NCBI RefSeq assembly: GCF_001022965.1
Contig: NZ_LECZ01000027.1
Coordinates: forward strand, 806,001-870,000
Reading direction: 5' to 3'
DNA from: Enterobacter genomosp. O
Lineage (GTDB): Bacteria > Pseudomonadota > Gammaproteobacteria > Enterobacterales > Enterobacteriaceae
DNA: 64,000 bases
Below, in pieces: positions 1 to 7,852 of the stretch (its first letter is position 1; each line of letters opens with the position of its first letter). The position numbers were made by a program, and so were the translations under genes. The notes below the pieces were generated by a model, which did no database searches, was not told where the DNA came from, and saw nothing but the letters and a program-made list of their open reading frames with translations.

Positions 1-296
1 TTTGCCGGGCTGGCGTAGCGCAAAACGGTCATCATCTCTTCCTGGAACGAGACCCAGTTGCCCTGCGTCAATACTTCCTTGTTTTCCAGCAAGGCTTTCA
101 CTTTTCCGACCGAAACGCCGCTTTTCATCAGGCGTTTAATCTCTTCAATGCGCAGGATATCTTCATCGTCGAACTGACGATGACCCCCTTCGCTGCGCTG
201 CGGCTTCAACAATCCATAACGGCGCTGCCAGGCACGCAGCGTAACGGGGTTGATACCGCATCGTTCGGCCACTTCGCCGATACTGTAATAGGCCAT
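1..296 (-). CDS. bluR: BluR, MerR-family repressor (3' part cut by window edge)
   Basis: N-terminal 98 residues of a MerR-type regulator. It opens MAYYSIGEVAERCGINPVTL, followed by the WQRRYG recognition wing and the EGGHR motif typical of MlrA/BluR proteins. In E. coli, BluR (YcgE) represses ycgZ-ymgA-ariR and is released by the blue-light sensor BluF. The neighbours here are bluF and that same operon, which decides between BluR and its paralogue MlrA. The start is the ATG at 296. The C-terminal effector half lies outside the window. A TGTACA hexamer at 350-355, just upstream, could serve autoregulation (inference). Confidence 0.9.
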   Translation of the reverse strand, partial: MAYYSIGEVAERCGINPVTLRAWQRRYGLLKPQRSEGGHRQFDDEDILRIEEIKRLMKSGVSVGKVKALLENKEVLTQGNWVSFQEEMMTVLRYASPA

Positions 297-485
297 TAAC
301 TCCCTCACGCTCAGAACTTCCATACCTAACTGCACCAACCTTATCAGATTGTACACACCATTTGTATAACTAAGACCGCATTTTGCTCAGGTGAATGGGC
401 TGCTTCTCCCCCTCACCTGTTAATACATTGTTGTATAAAATTTGCAGTTCGTACAGTTAACTCTGCCCGATTGTGTACAGCTTTA

Positions 486-1706
486 TCAGAACTCGGATTT
501 TTTCTCTGGCCATGCAATAGCCGGAATACCGCCGTGCCGGGGGCTGGCAAAAAGATGTCCCTGGAACTGGGAAATTCCCGCGGACTCCAGCCACATCCAC
601 TCTTCCGCCTTCTCCACGCCCACCGCGCAGAACTGGATCTCGAGCGAGGAACAGCATTTGATAATCGCCTGAATGATGGCCTGTCGGGGGCCGCTTTTGT
701 GCACGTTCGCGACCAGATCGCGATTAATCTTAATTCTGTCCGGCTGGAACTGAGCCAGCAGCTGTAGCCCCGCAAAACCGGCGCCAAAGTGATCGATCGC
801 CACGCTGAGGCCCGCACTTTTGAGCTGCCTGACCGAATCGGTGAATTCATCAAAACGGGAAATAGCTTCGCTTTCGGTAAACTCCACCACAATTTGCTCG
901 GGTACAAACCCGTTTGCTTCAATCGCGGTGAGCAGGAAATCCACGGCGTTGGGAATGTTAACCAGCGTCATGGGCAGCAGGTTAAGGGATAGCGTCTGGT
1001 CCTGTAATCCCAGCGCGCTGGCCATGGAAAGCGCTACCTGCTTGCTCTGCAAATCAGATGCATAGACCTCGTCACGCGGGCGGTTAGCGAAATAGACGCC
1101 AGGCGAGCCGCCGTCAGGGGTGCGGATAAGCGCCTCCCAGGAGACGACCTGCTGCATAAACGGATCGACAATCGGCTGGAACGCAAAGCTGCAGTCTGCC
1201 CCTTTCGCGACCACCTCAGGCTGTGCGGACAAGCGTGTTTCTTCGGTAACGAAATCCCATGAATCTGCCGGCGGCAGTTCAAAATAGTTTGCTTTTTCAG
1301 TGGCTTCGACAAAGGTACGGAAAAACTGCAGCGGACGGTCGTTATACGTCAGCTGGTAACGCGTCGTTCCTTTGTTGAGCACCTGCTGCAGCACCTCGTC
1401 CCTGTCGAAGTGGCGCAAATCAAAAAGCTCCATCCCCACTTTGCCAAAGCGCCGGACAGGCCCGTGGTCGCGCATCAGCTCAACCACGTTATGGTGGCGC
1501 GGGTCATTACAGATCTGCTCATAAATTGCAGTAACGTGCTCCACTGGCCCTTCAAGCAGCTGGAAAAAATGCGTGCCGTTAAACAGCAGGATCCCCGTCA
1601 CATTGGATTGCCGGTTTTTACTATTGGCAGCAGCGACCATTGCTTCCAGCGCTTTCACTGGAACGTCCTCGCAGATATGACTGCGGTAAATGATGGTTGT
1701 GAGCAT
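486..1706 (-). CDS. bluF: BluF, BLUF-EAL blue-light sensor and BluR antagonist
   Basis: 406 residues. The N-terminal BLUF flavin domain (about 1-93) starts MLTTIIYRSHICEDVPV with the flavin-contacting Tyr at position 7, and contains the NVTGILLFNGTHFFQLLEGP stretch. The C-terminal half is an EAL domain (VSWEALIRT, EFTESE), but the catalytic DDFGTGYSS-type loop reads DHFGAGFAG, so c-di-GMP hydrolysis is unlikely. In E. coli the EAL part binds BluR and lifts repression. The ATG at 1706 was preferred to a longer frame because it places the BLUF fold at the N-terminus. It lies upstream of bluR on the same strand. Confidence 0.93.
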   Translation of the reverse strand: MLTTIIYRSHICEDVPVKALEAMVAAANSKNRQSNVTGILLFNGTHFFQLLEGPVEHVTAIYEQICNDPRHHNVVELMRDHGPVRRFGKVGMELFDLRHFDRDEVLQQVLNKGTTRYQLTYNDRPLQFFRTFVEATEKANYFELPPADSWDFVTEETRLSAQPEVVAKGADCSFAFQPIVDPFMQQVVSWEALIRTPDGGSPGVYFANRPRDEVYASDLQSKQVALSMASALGLQDQTLSLNLLPMTLVNIPNAVDFLLTAIEANGFVPEQIVVEFTESEAISRFDEFTDSVRQLKSAGLSVAIDHFGAGFAGLQLLAQFQPDRIKINRDLVANVHKSGPRQAIIQAIIKCCSSLEIQFCAVGVEKAEEWMWLESAGISQFQGHLFASPRHGGIPAIAWPEKKSEF

Positions 1707-2044
1707 GCTATTCCTGGGGGTTAGGGTTTTGGCCACAAAAAAGGTGGATAAGGATCATTTATAGCACATTAATTGCCTGACAAATAATTTACATCTCAAT
1801 CATTTACGGCAGTTAATGAAACATTTTTCCGTGCTGTACAACTTACCAGTGTCGGTCCATTTTGTACAATATATCCTGTAACGTTACCGGTTCATGACAA
1901 TATCATAAACCAATGAAAACAAAGTAATTTATAAAATATATCATAGAAATATTAAAAATCTGTACATTTTGAGTGTACAGATTTGGAAATTATGTATACC
2001 TTAATTGTAACGTTAGTGATTACAAAATTTTACAGGAGCGAAAC
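1707..2044. other. bluF/ycgZ divergent intergenic region
   Basis: 338 AT-rich bases carrying the back-to-back promoters of bluF (leftward) and ycgZ (rightward). TGTACA occurs at 1835-1840, 1863-1868, 1961-1966 and 1974-1979. The last two form the inverted repeat listed separately. No open frame here looks real. Confidence 0.7.
1956..1984. promoter_or_regulatory. Inverted repeat, candidate BluR operator of ycgZ
   Basis: AAATCTGTACA (1956-1966), 7 nt, then TGTACAGATTT (1974-1984): perfect 11-bp arms. A -10-like TATACC sits at 1995-2000. MerR-family repressors and activators bind dyads of this form in the promoter spacer, and BluR is encoded next door, so this is the best candidate BluR site. 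The assignment is inference; the repeat is seen directly. Confidence 0.65.
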
Positions 2045-2284
2045 ATGCAGCAGAAAGGTTACGCCACAGATTCCGCAGCAGCGATCGCACAGTACTTCGA
2101 AAAGGCCGCGCTTCCTACTCAACAGGAGACGCTGGGTCAGGTGGTTGTCGAAATCCTCAGCGACGGGCGAAACCTTAATCGCAAATCGCTCTGTACCAAA
2201 CTGCTCAGCCGCCTCGAAAAGGCCGACGGGCCGGAAGAGGAAGAGCATTACCACATGCTGCTTGGTCTGCTCTTCGAACGGTAA
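2045..2284 (+). CDS. ycgZ: YcgZ, small connector protein of the BluR regulon
   Basis: 79 residues, close in length to E. coli YcgZ (78). First gene of the three-gene operon repressed by BluR. In E. coli the YcgZ/YmgA/AriR group acts through the Rcs phosphorelay to shift cells between curli, colanic acid and biofilm states. The ATG at 2045 is preceded by AGGAG (about 2034-2038); the longer upstream frame would run through the operator. The protein is soluble and helical with no signal peptide. ymgA follows after 4 nt. Confidence 0.85.
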   Translation: MQQKGYATDSAAAIAQYFEKAALPTQQETLGQVVVEILSDGRNLNRKSLCTKLLSRLEKADGPEEEEHYHMLLGLLFER

Positions 2285-2288
2285 GGTT

Positions 2289-2609
2289 ATGAATAGCAGT
2301 AACGCAGACCGACTGATCGACCAGCTAATCGGTGAAGCCGTTCTCTCTCTTCTTAAGGAGCGGGGGCCAGTGACAACCGAAGGATTGCTGCAGCGTCTGC
2401 GGAGCATGAAAGAACATGAAAAGGATCCCCGGCGGCGGGAGACACTTGCGGTGGTGATTGCCGAAATCGGCTCAAACAGCATCGCCTTTACACGTCGCAG
2501 AACCGCGCAAGGACGAACGAAAAGAGAGGGACCTCTCAACGATAACAGAGACAATGTTGTGCCGTTATTTGGAAGTGGAAAACCGTCCGATCCCAAAAAA
2601 ATACATTGA
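2289..2609 (+). CDS. ymgA: YmgA-like small regulator
   Basis: 106 residues, a little longer than E. coli YmgA (about 90). Shared features are the LIGEAVLSLLKERG-type helical start, a basic linker and the C-terminal KKIH end. It is the middle gene between ycgZ and ariR. The Arg/Thr-rich tail (about 73-106) is low in complexity and probably disordered. The family contributes to biofilm control through RcsB-dependent genes; the precise mechanism is not known to me. Assignment rests on operon position plus local similarity. Confidence 0.72.
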   Translation: MNSSNADRLIDQLIGEAVLSLLKERGPVTTEGLLQRLRSMKEHEKDPRRRETLAVVIAEIGSNSIAFTRRRTAQGRTKREGPLNDNRDNVVPLFGSGKPSDPKKIH

Positions 2610-2638
2610 CTGCAATTTAACAGCTACGGTGAGAACAA

Positions 2639-2917
2639 ATGAGACAAAATATTCAGCTTCAACCCGAATACCACTCTGCTTTTTTAGACAGTGCGCTGTC
2701 GGAGTACTTCCGTCACGCAGGCGATCGTTTTGCTGAAGAGTCCGCTATTTTTTCTACTGCAGTACGCTGTGTTCTGGCCTCCGAGGGGCATCTGTCTAAT
2801 AAGGCAATCATCCTCTGGCTCATTCAGACGCTTGAAGCCACCCACGACGTGGTTCAGGCGGATGTGATTCGTAAGACCCTGGAAATCGTGGTGGGTTACA
2901 CGATGGACGATCTCTGA
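2639..2917 (+). CDS. ariR: AriR (YmgB), biofilm and acid-resistance regulator
   Basis: 92 residues. The C-terminal half (NKAIILWLIQTLE, then ADVIRKTLEIVVGYTMDDL) closely follows E. coli AriR/YmgB, a Hha-like all-helical dimer that affects biofilm formation and acid resistance. The ATG at 2639 begins 29 nt after the ymgA stop. Last gene of the ycgZ operon; no ymgC equivalent follows. Confidence 0.88.
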   Translation: MRQNIQLQPEYHSAFLDSALSEYFRHAGDRFAEESAIFSTAVRCVLASEGHLSNKAIILWLIQTLEATHDVVQADVIRKTLEIVVGYTMDDL

Positions 2918-2942
2918 GTTTCTGCTCGCCATTCCTCCCTAA

Positions 2943-2984
2943 CGTGTCATCGTCAAAACTGACGAACAGCCTGACGATGACACG
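2943..2984. promoter_or_regulatory. 13-bp inverted repeat upstream of fdhF-like gene
   Basis: CGTGTCATCGTCA (2943-2955) and its exact complement TGACGATGACACG (2972-2984), separated by 16 nt. No T-run follows, so it is a poor terminator for ariR. Its centre is about 90 bp before the predicted start of the sigma-54 promoter, where enhancer-binding activators such as FhlA normally bind. Function is inferred. Confidence 0.5.
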
Positions 2985-3026
2985 CGCCCTCCTCGCTTAA
3001 CACCCTGTAAAACCAGCAAAGTTAAA

Positions 3027-3044
3027 CTGGCACGGATCCTGCTT
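3027..3044 (+). promoter_or_regulatory. Sigma-54 promoter of the fdhF-like gene
   Basis: CTGGCACGGATCCTGCTT matches the -24/-12 consensus: GG at 3029-3030 and GC at 3041-3042 with exactly 10 nt between. Start expected near 3054, about 55 nt before the coding start. E. coli fdhF is also sigma-54 and FhlA dependent. Confidence 0.78.
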
Positions 3045-3109
3045 ACCTCCGCTTACGGGACTGGGTTTTCCAGTCAACTTTGCTTCATTTCTTAACAGGT
3101 CTGTTATTG

Positions 3110-5260
3110 ATGAAAAAGATCGCCAGCGTCTGCCCGTACTGCGGTGCAGGCTGTAAATTAAACCTTGTCGTTGAAAATAACCGTATCATCCGTGCCGAAG
3201 CGGCACAGGGGGTCACAAACCAGGGCACCTTGTGTCTGAAAGGATTTTACGGCTGGGACTTCCTCAACGATACCCGTCTGCTCACCCCGCGCCTGACTCA
3301 GCCGATGATCCGCTACCATAAGGGCGAGGCATTCACGCCCGTTACCTGGGAAGAGGCTATCCGCTACACCGCCCACAGGCTCAGCAGCATTAAAGCGCAG
3401 CACGGTCCACGGTCGATCATGACCACCGGCTCCTCCCGCGGAACCGGCAATGAAACAAACTATGTGATGCAAAAATTTGCCCGCGCGGTGCTGAACACCA
3501 ACAACGTGGACTGCTGCGCGCGCGTCTGTCACGGCCCTTCCGTTGCCGGTTTACAGGAAACGCTCGGCAACGGCGCAATGAGCAATTCAATCAACGATAT
3601 TGAAAACTCAAAATGCCTGCTGGTATTTGGCTATAACTGCGCGGACTCCCACCCTATCGTCGCCCGCCGGGTGCTGAAAGCGCGTGAAAACGGCGCAAAA
3701 ATTATCGTCTGCGATCCGCGACGCATTGAAACGGCGCGTATTGCCGATCAGCATCTGCAGCTGAAAAACGGCAGCAACATGGCGCTGGTCAATGCCTTTG
3801 GCTACGTGCTGCTCGAAGAGGAGCTTTACGACAAAAGCTACGTAGCGCGCTTTACGGAGGGGCTTGAGGCCTACCGGCAGACGGTGAAAGACTATGCGCC
3901 GGAGAAGGTTGAACATCTCACCGGGATTCCCGCCCGTGACGTTCGCCAGGCGATGCGCACCTTCGCGGCGGCCCCTTCCGCCACCGTGATGTGGGGAATG
4001 GGCGTGACCCAGTTTGGACAGGCCGTCGATGTGGTAAAAGGGCTTTCCAGCCTGGCGCTGCTAACCGGCAACCTCGGTCGCCCTGCCGTTGGCGTCGGTC
4101 CCGTGCGCGGTCAAAATAACGTACAGGGTGCCTGTGATATGGGCGTGCTGCCGAATATGTTCCCCGGCTATCAGGATGTTACCGATCCGGCGGTCAGACA
4201 GAAGTTCGCCGATGCCTGGGGAATTGACGTCAAGGCGATGGACGATCGGGTCGGAACGCGCATTACCGAAGTGCCTCACCTTGCGCTGGAAGGCAAGGTC
4301 AAAGCCTATTACATCATGGGGGAAGACCCGCTTCAGACAGAGGCCGACCTCGGCCTGGTGCGCAACGGTTTTGAAGCGCTCGATTTTGTCGTGGTTCAGG
4401 ACATCTTTATGACCAAAACGGCAGAAGTGGCTGACGTTCTGCTCCCTGCCACCTCCTGGGGAGAACACGGCGGCGTCTTTACCTGCGCCGACCGGGGGTT
4501 CCAGCGTTTTGGCAAAGCCATTGAGGCCAGCGGCAACGTGAAGCGCGACTGGGAAATCATCAGCCTGCTCGCCACCGAGATGGGCTACCCAATGCATTAT
4601 GACTCCAACCAGCAGATCTGGGATGAGATGCGCGAGCTGTGCCCGCTCTTCTACGGCGTAACGTATGAAAAAATGGGCGAGATGGGCCACGTGCAGTGGC
4701 CGTGCCCGACGCTGGACCATCCCGGCACGCCGTACCTGTACAAAGATAATCAGTTCGATACCCCGAGCGGTAAGGGCCAGCTTTTTGCCGCACCGTGGCG
4801 CGCGCCGGCGGAAACCCCGGATGCGGATTTCCCGCTGGTCCTCTGTACGGTACGCGAGGTGGGGCACTACTCCTGTCGCTCCATGACCGGGAACTGCGCC
4901 GCGCTGCAAAGCCTGGCCGACGAGCCGGGTCGGGTGCAAATGAACCCTGCCGATGCGGACAAGCTGGGCATTACTGACGGGCAGCTGGTCTGGGTGCGTT
5001 CGCGTCGCGGCAAAGTGATTACCCGCGCCAGCATCAGCGAGCGCATCAACGCCGGGGCCGTCTATATGACCTATCAGTGGTGGATTGGCGCCTGCAACGA
5101 GCTGACGCAGGATAACCTCGACCCTATCTCCAAAACCCCCGAAACCAAGTACTGCGCGGTGCAGCTGGAGGCCATTGAGGACCAGCGCTGGGCGGAGGAT
5201 TATGCGGCGTCTGCGTATCAGTCCATGAAGTCGCGGCTGATTAGCGCGGTGAATGTCTGA
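3110..5260 (+). CDS. Formate dehydrogenase H paralogue, cysteine type
   Basis: 716 residues, as for E. coli FdhF (715). Molybdopterin oxidoreductase with the N-terminal 4Fe-4S motif C8-x2-C11-x3-C15-x26-C42, then LCLKG. The catalytic site reads RVCHGPSVAG: residue 140, selenocysteine (TGA) in E. coli FdhF, is cysteine (TGT, 3527-3529), followed by the conserved His141. The bis-MGD binding stretches VRGQNNVQGACDMG and MGEDPLQTEADL are intact. Expected reaction is formate to CO2, with electrons passed to an electron partner such as hydrogenase 3; no partner gene is nearby. The start at 3110 was chosen because MKKIASVCPYCG aligns with the family; an upstream in-frame extension is hydrophobic and unlikely. 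Promoter is sigma-54 type. Divergence from E. coli FdhF is larger than for core genes here, suggesting a paralogue rather than the orthologue. Confidence 0.88.
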   Translation: MKKIASVCPYCGAGCKLNLVVENNRIIRAEAAQGVTNQGTLCLKGFYGWDFLNDTRLLTPRLTQPMIRYHKGEAFTPVTWEEAIRYTAHRLSSIKAQHGPRSIMTTGSSRGTGNETNYVMQKFARAVLNTNNVDCCARVCHGPSVAGLQETLGNGAMSNSINDIENSKCLLVFGYNCADSHPIVARRVLKARENGAKIIVCDPRRIETARIADQHLQLKNGSNMALVNAFGYVLLEEELYDKSYVARFTEGLEAYRQTVKDYAPEKVEHLTGIPARDVRQAMRTFAAAPSATVMWGMGVTQFGQAVDVVKGLSSLALLTGNLGRPAVGVGPVRGQNNVQGACDMGVLPNMFPGYQDVTDPAVRQKFADAWGIDVKAMDDRVGTRITEVPHLALEGKVKAYYIMGEDPLQTEADLGLVRNGFEALDFVVVQDIFMTKTAEVADVLLPATSWGEHGGVFTCADRGFQRFGKAIEASGNVKRDWEIISLLATEMGYPMHYDSNQQIWDEMRELCPLFYGVTYEKMGEMGHVQWPCPTLDHPGTPYLYKDNQFDTPSGKGQLFAAPWRAPAETPDADFPLVLCTVREVGHYSCRSMTGNCAALQSLADEPGRVQMNPADADKLGITDGQLVWVRSRRGKVITRASISERINAGAVYMTYQWWIGACNELTQDNLDPISKTPETKYCAVQLEAIEDQRWAEDYAASAYQSMKSRLISAVNV

Positions 5261-5266
5261 GAAAAA

Positions 5267-5296
5267 GCCGGGTGGCGCTGCGCTTACCCGGCCTAC
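5267..5296. repeat. REP element
   Basis: Imperfect palindrome GCCGGGTGGCGCTGCGCTTA followed by CCCGGCCTAC, the common enterobacterial REP form. It lies between the converging ends of the fdhF-like gene and fliB. Confidence 0.85.
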
Positions 5297-5307
5297 GTTC
5301 CGGGCGT

Positions 5308-6525
5308 TTAGCCAATCAACAACAGGCAGGATAAATCATCGCCGCCGTTGATCTTATCTATCGCAAAGTCCATGCGCGCATCGATGGTGCTATTGTGCAT
5401 GGTCTTTTCTGACAGGCTGGCGATGGTTTTCATCACGACCTGCTGGTCGATTTCACCCTGCATCGATTTTACGCTGAGAATGAATTTCACGTAGAAAAAG
5501 TCCAGCACCATACGATAAAACTGACGCATCACGGTTGCCATATTTTTGCCGGGGAAATGGCTATTGTAGAGTTTATACAGCAGATAATTGCGTAACACGT
5601 AAGGCTCTGACAAACAGGACGCCTCACACAATTTATGCCACTGCTGATTAATCTTGTCGAATTTCGCCTCCAGTTCACCGGCGTCGTCTGAATTGGCAAT
5701 ATTCAGATACGAAGCAATTTGCTGATGCCCTTCAAGAATAAAACCGTCCCGGGCCGAATCTTTCGCCACGTTGGTCCCCATCACGGACAAGGCCAGATAT
5801 TTCATCGCGTTTGAATGGGCCAGATTACCGGAATCGATCAGTGATTTGCCGCTTTGAAGTTCATTGCGTAACGCCTCGTAGAAATTTTCCACTTCAGGAA
5901 ATTTATTATGCAAGTCAAAGTCAACGTGCTGAAGGCAGAGAATAAACTGTGCCAGCGCCATTAAATTCTCTTCAATGTTGCGGGAAGGCGACTGGATTAA
6001 ATTCCAGGCAAAAAGATGGATCACCTGCTGCGTCTGCGAGACAGACTGACGCTGCCCAATCAGGTTTGTTTTGTAGCGCGCCACTAGCTCATCTTGTTCC
6101 TGAAGCAGCATGGCATCCGGGTCAAACAGCACGCGTCGAACCACTTCCGGACAGGAGAGCGTCATCGAATGTCGCGTCTCATCCTGATAGCGGGTTGAAT
6201 TCCGGGGATAGGTGCTACAGGTATGCGAGAGCGCCTCTTCCCCTAAATCGCGGTGTACCATGCAGAGCTTGTTTTCATCGATAAAAGGACAGTCCCCTTT
6301 TTCGTTGAGCCTGACTCTGGAATAGTTGCTCTTACCCTTTCGCTGAAGAATGAGATTCTCTTTGGCAATGGCGGCAATGTCTGCGTGTGAGGAGAGGACA
6401 TATTTCTGGTGGGTTTTCTTATCAATACCGATCGTCCAGCCACGACAGCATGACATTAAGCACTCTGGCCCAACACACTGAAACTTAGTGACAAAAATCG
6501 GCTTGATGGTTTTATGAATTTGCAT
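5308..6525 (-). CDS. fliB: FliB, flagellin lysine N-methylase
   Basis: 405 residues, family length about 400. Cysteine-rich pattern of FliB: C17-x4-C22-x3-CC near the start, CPF...KLCMVH around 80-90, HTCSTYPR and LSCPEV further on. These cysteines suggest an Fe-S or metal centre. In Salmonella FliB methylates surface lysines of flagellin (FliC/FljB), raising hydrophobicity and adhesion, and sits next to fliC. Here no flagellar gene is nearby. It starts at ATG 6525 and is convergent with the fdhF-like gene. Confidence 0.85.
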   Translation of the reverse strand: MQIHKTIKPIFVTKFQCVGPECLMSCCRGWTIGIDKKTHQKYVLSSHADIAAIAKENLILQRKGKSNYSRVRLNEKGDCPFIDENKLCMVHRDLGEEALSHTCSTYPRNSTRYQDETRHSMTLSCPEVVRRVLFDPDAMLLQEQDELVARYKTNLIGQRQSVSQTQQVIHLFAWNLIQSPSRNIEENLMALAQFILCLQHVDFDLHNKFPEVENFYEALRNELQSGKSLIDSGNLAHSNAMKYLALSVMGTNVAKDSARDGFILEGHQQIASYLNIANSDDAGELEAKFDKINQQWHKLCEASCLSEPYVLRNYLLYKLYNSHFPGKNMATVMRQFYRMVLDFFYVKFILSVKSMQGEIDQQVVMKTIASLSEKTMHNSTIDARMDFAIDKINGGDDLSCLLLIG

Positions 6526-6635
6526 AGCGAAGGCGTCATTATATAAAGCATAAAAAGTACCATGACGCGAACGCTATTCTATAGGTGTATAACCGTGCAC
6601 TATGTTTTGTAATTCACTGCATAAAAAAAAACACA

Positions 6636-7277
6636 TTACCCGTAATTATTGACCAGATAGTCACGCAGCATGTTCGGGTGATTGTTCTTCTCCACCATTT
6701 TGCGAATCAGAGCGATCAGTTCAAAATCACTTCGCAGATTGAATTTCTGCATCATCATATACTTATGCGTAAAAACGGTTTTATCGCTCATCTTCAGCGC
6801 ACGGGCAACCTGCACCACCGATAGTCCCCTGTAAAAATTCCCCATAATGCGAATTTGCTGCGGTGACAGTATTTTATACTGACACTCGAAGCAGCTAATT
6901 TTCTTCCAGGTATAACCGGGTGACTGCGTGCTATGCCAGGCGATAAACAGCACCTGGCTTAGATGATCGAGCGAGGCGCTGCGGGGAATAAAAATAATAT
7001 CCTGAAAACAGGACGGCAATGCCGAGAAACGCAGGGCATCCTCAACCAGCCCTATCACAATCCCTTTTTGTCGCGCCTGTAACTCAGGAAAACAGGTGAG
7101 TGTCTCTCCCTGACATAACGTAATAACGATAATATCCGCCGCACTGACGTTATCGTGGCTAAGCTCAACGCCAAACTGGATCTGCCGCTTAAAATTGCGC
7201 CAGAAGAATTCCATAAAGAAACGCCGTAGCCCATGGTGAAAAAATTGATCTGTCTCTTGAATCAGGATATTCAGCAT
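6636..7277 (-). CDS. LuxR-type regulator, FimW-like
   Basis: 213 residues. C-terminal LuxR/NarL helix-turn-helix: LSPQQIRIMGNFYRGLSVVQ, then ARALKMSDKTVFTHKYMMMQKF. The N-terminal half lacks the phosphoacceptor residues of a classical receiver. Resembles FimW of Salmonella, which modulates type 1 fimbriae, and sits directly after the last pilin gene on the same strand (51-nt gap). ATG at 7277 preferred; a TTG at 7289 in the same frame is possible. Role in controlling this fimbrial operon is inferred. Confidence 0.7.
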   Translation of the reverse strand: MLNILIQETDQFFHHGLRRFFMEFFWRNFKRQIQFGVELSHDNVSAADIIVITLCQGETLTCFPELQARQKGIVIGLVEDALRFSALPSCFQDIIFIPRSASLDHLSQVLFIAWHSTQSPGYTWKKISCFECQYKILSPQQIRIMGNFYRGLSVVQVARALKMSDKTVFTHKYMMMQKFNLRSDFELIALIRKMVEKNNHPNMLRDYLVNNYG

Positions 7278-7328
7278 AGCGAGTACCAATGTCTGTTAAT
7301 CAATAAGGCTTATCAACACGCTTGCGAC

Positions 7329-7841
7329 TTAGTTGTATTGCATCGTCATGACAACAACTGCGCTGATACTCCCCGGCGTCGCACCACCGCTAACCGATTT
7401 AACCGCCGCCTGCATGGCCATGGTGGCGGTTCTGTCTGCCGCAATATTTTGCGTTATGCTGGAACCTGTTCCCTTTAGCGTTCCCGTTCCGGCCTCACGC
7501 ATAGCAACCGCCACATTTGTCGCCGAGCCGCTGTTCATATAGTAGTCTGCCCCGGCAACCGGATCGGGGCTTCCGGTGAACGAGACCGTGACGCTGCGGG
7601 TTCCCGCCGGACACTGAGTAAACAGCATGTTAAAAGGCACCGGATCGGATGATGACCCCGGCGTCGCCATATTGGTGGCCTGTATATTCCCGAGGTTAAT
7701 ATCCATACTGGTGCTCCCGCCGTTAAAGATACAGGGCGAGGCAACGATATTTCCCGTGACGCCAAGATTCACGCTGTCAGCAGCGAAAGCGTGCCCGCAG
7801 AATAAAAGCAGAATAAGCCCGCGCTGATAATGTAATTTCAT
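7329..7841 (-). CDS. Fimbrial minor pilin
   Basis: 170 residues with a signal peptide (RGLILLLFCGHAFA, cut before ADSVN). The mature part is a type 1 pilin fold: one Cys pair (ASPCIFNG and FTQCPAG), an N-terminal donor strand region, and a C-terminal VVVMTMQYN beta-zipper ending. Comparable with FimF/FimG adaptor subunits. It follows the adhesin gene with an 11-nt gap, so it is likely a tip or adaptor subunit rather than the shaft. Confidence 0.82.
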   Translation of the reverse strand: MKLHYQRGLILLLFCGHAFAADSVNLGVTGNIVASPCIFNGGSTSMDINLGNIQATNMATPGSSSDPVPFNMLFTQCPAGTRSVTVSFTGSPDPVAGADYYMNSGSATNVAVAMREAGTGTLKGTGSSITQNIAADRTATMAMQAAVKSVSGGATPGSISAVVVMTMQYN

Positions 7842-7852
7842 TGTTCCACCCG

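Noticed and set aside
2458..2736. 92-codon frame bridging ymgA and ariR
   Set aside because: Overlaps both genes in another frame and ends in low-complexity residues; ymgA and ariR are supported by family resemblance.
3527..3529. Selenocysteine codon in the fdhF-like gene
   Set aside because: The codon is TGT, not TGA, so no recoding is needed.
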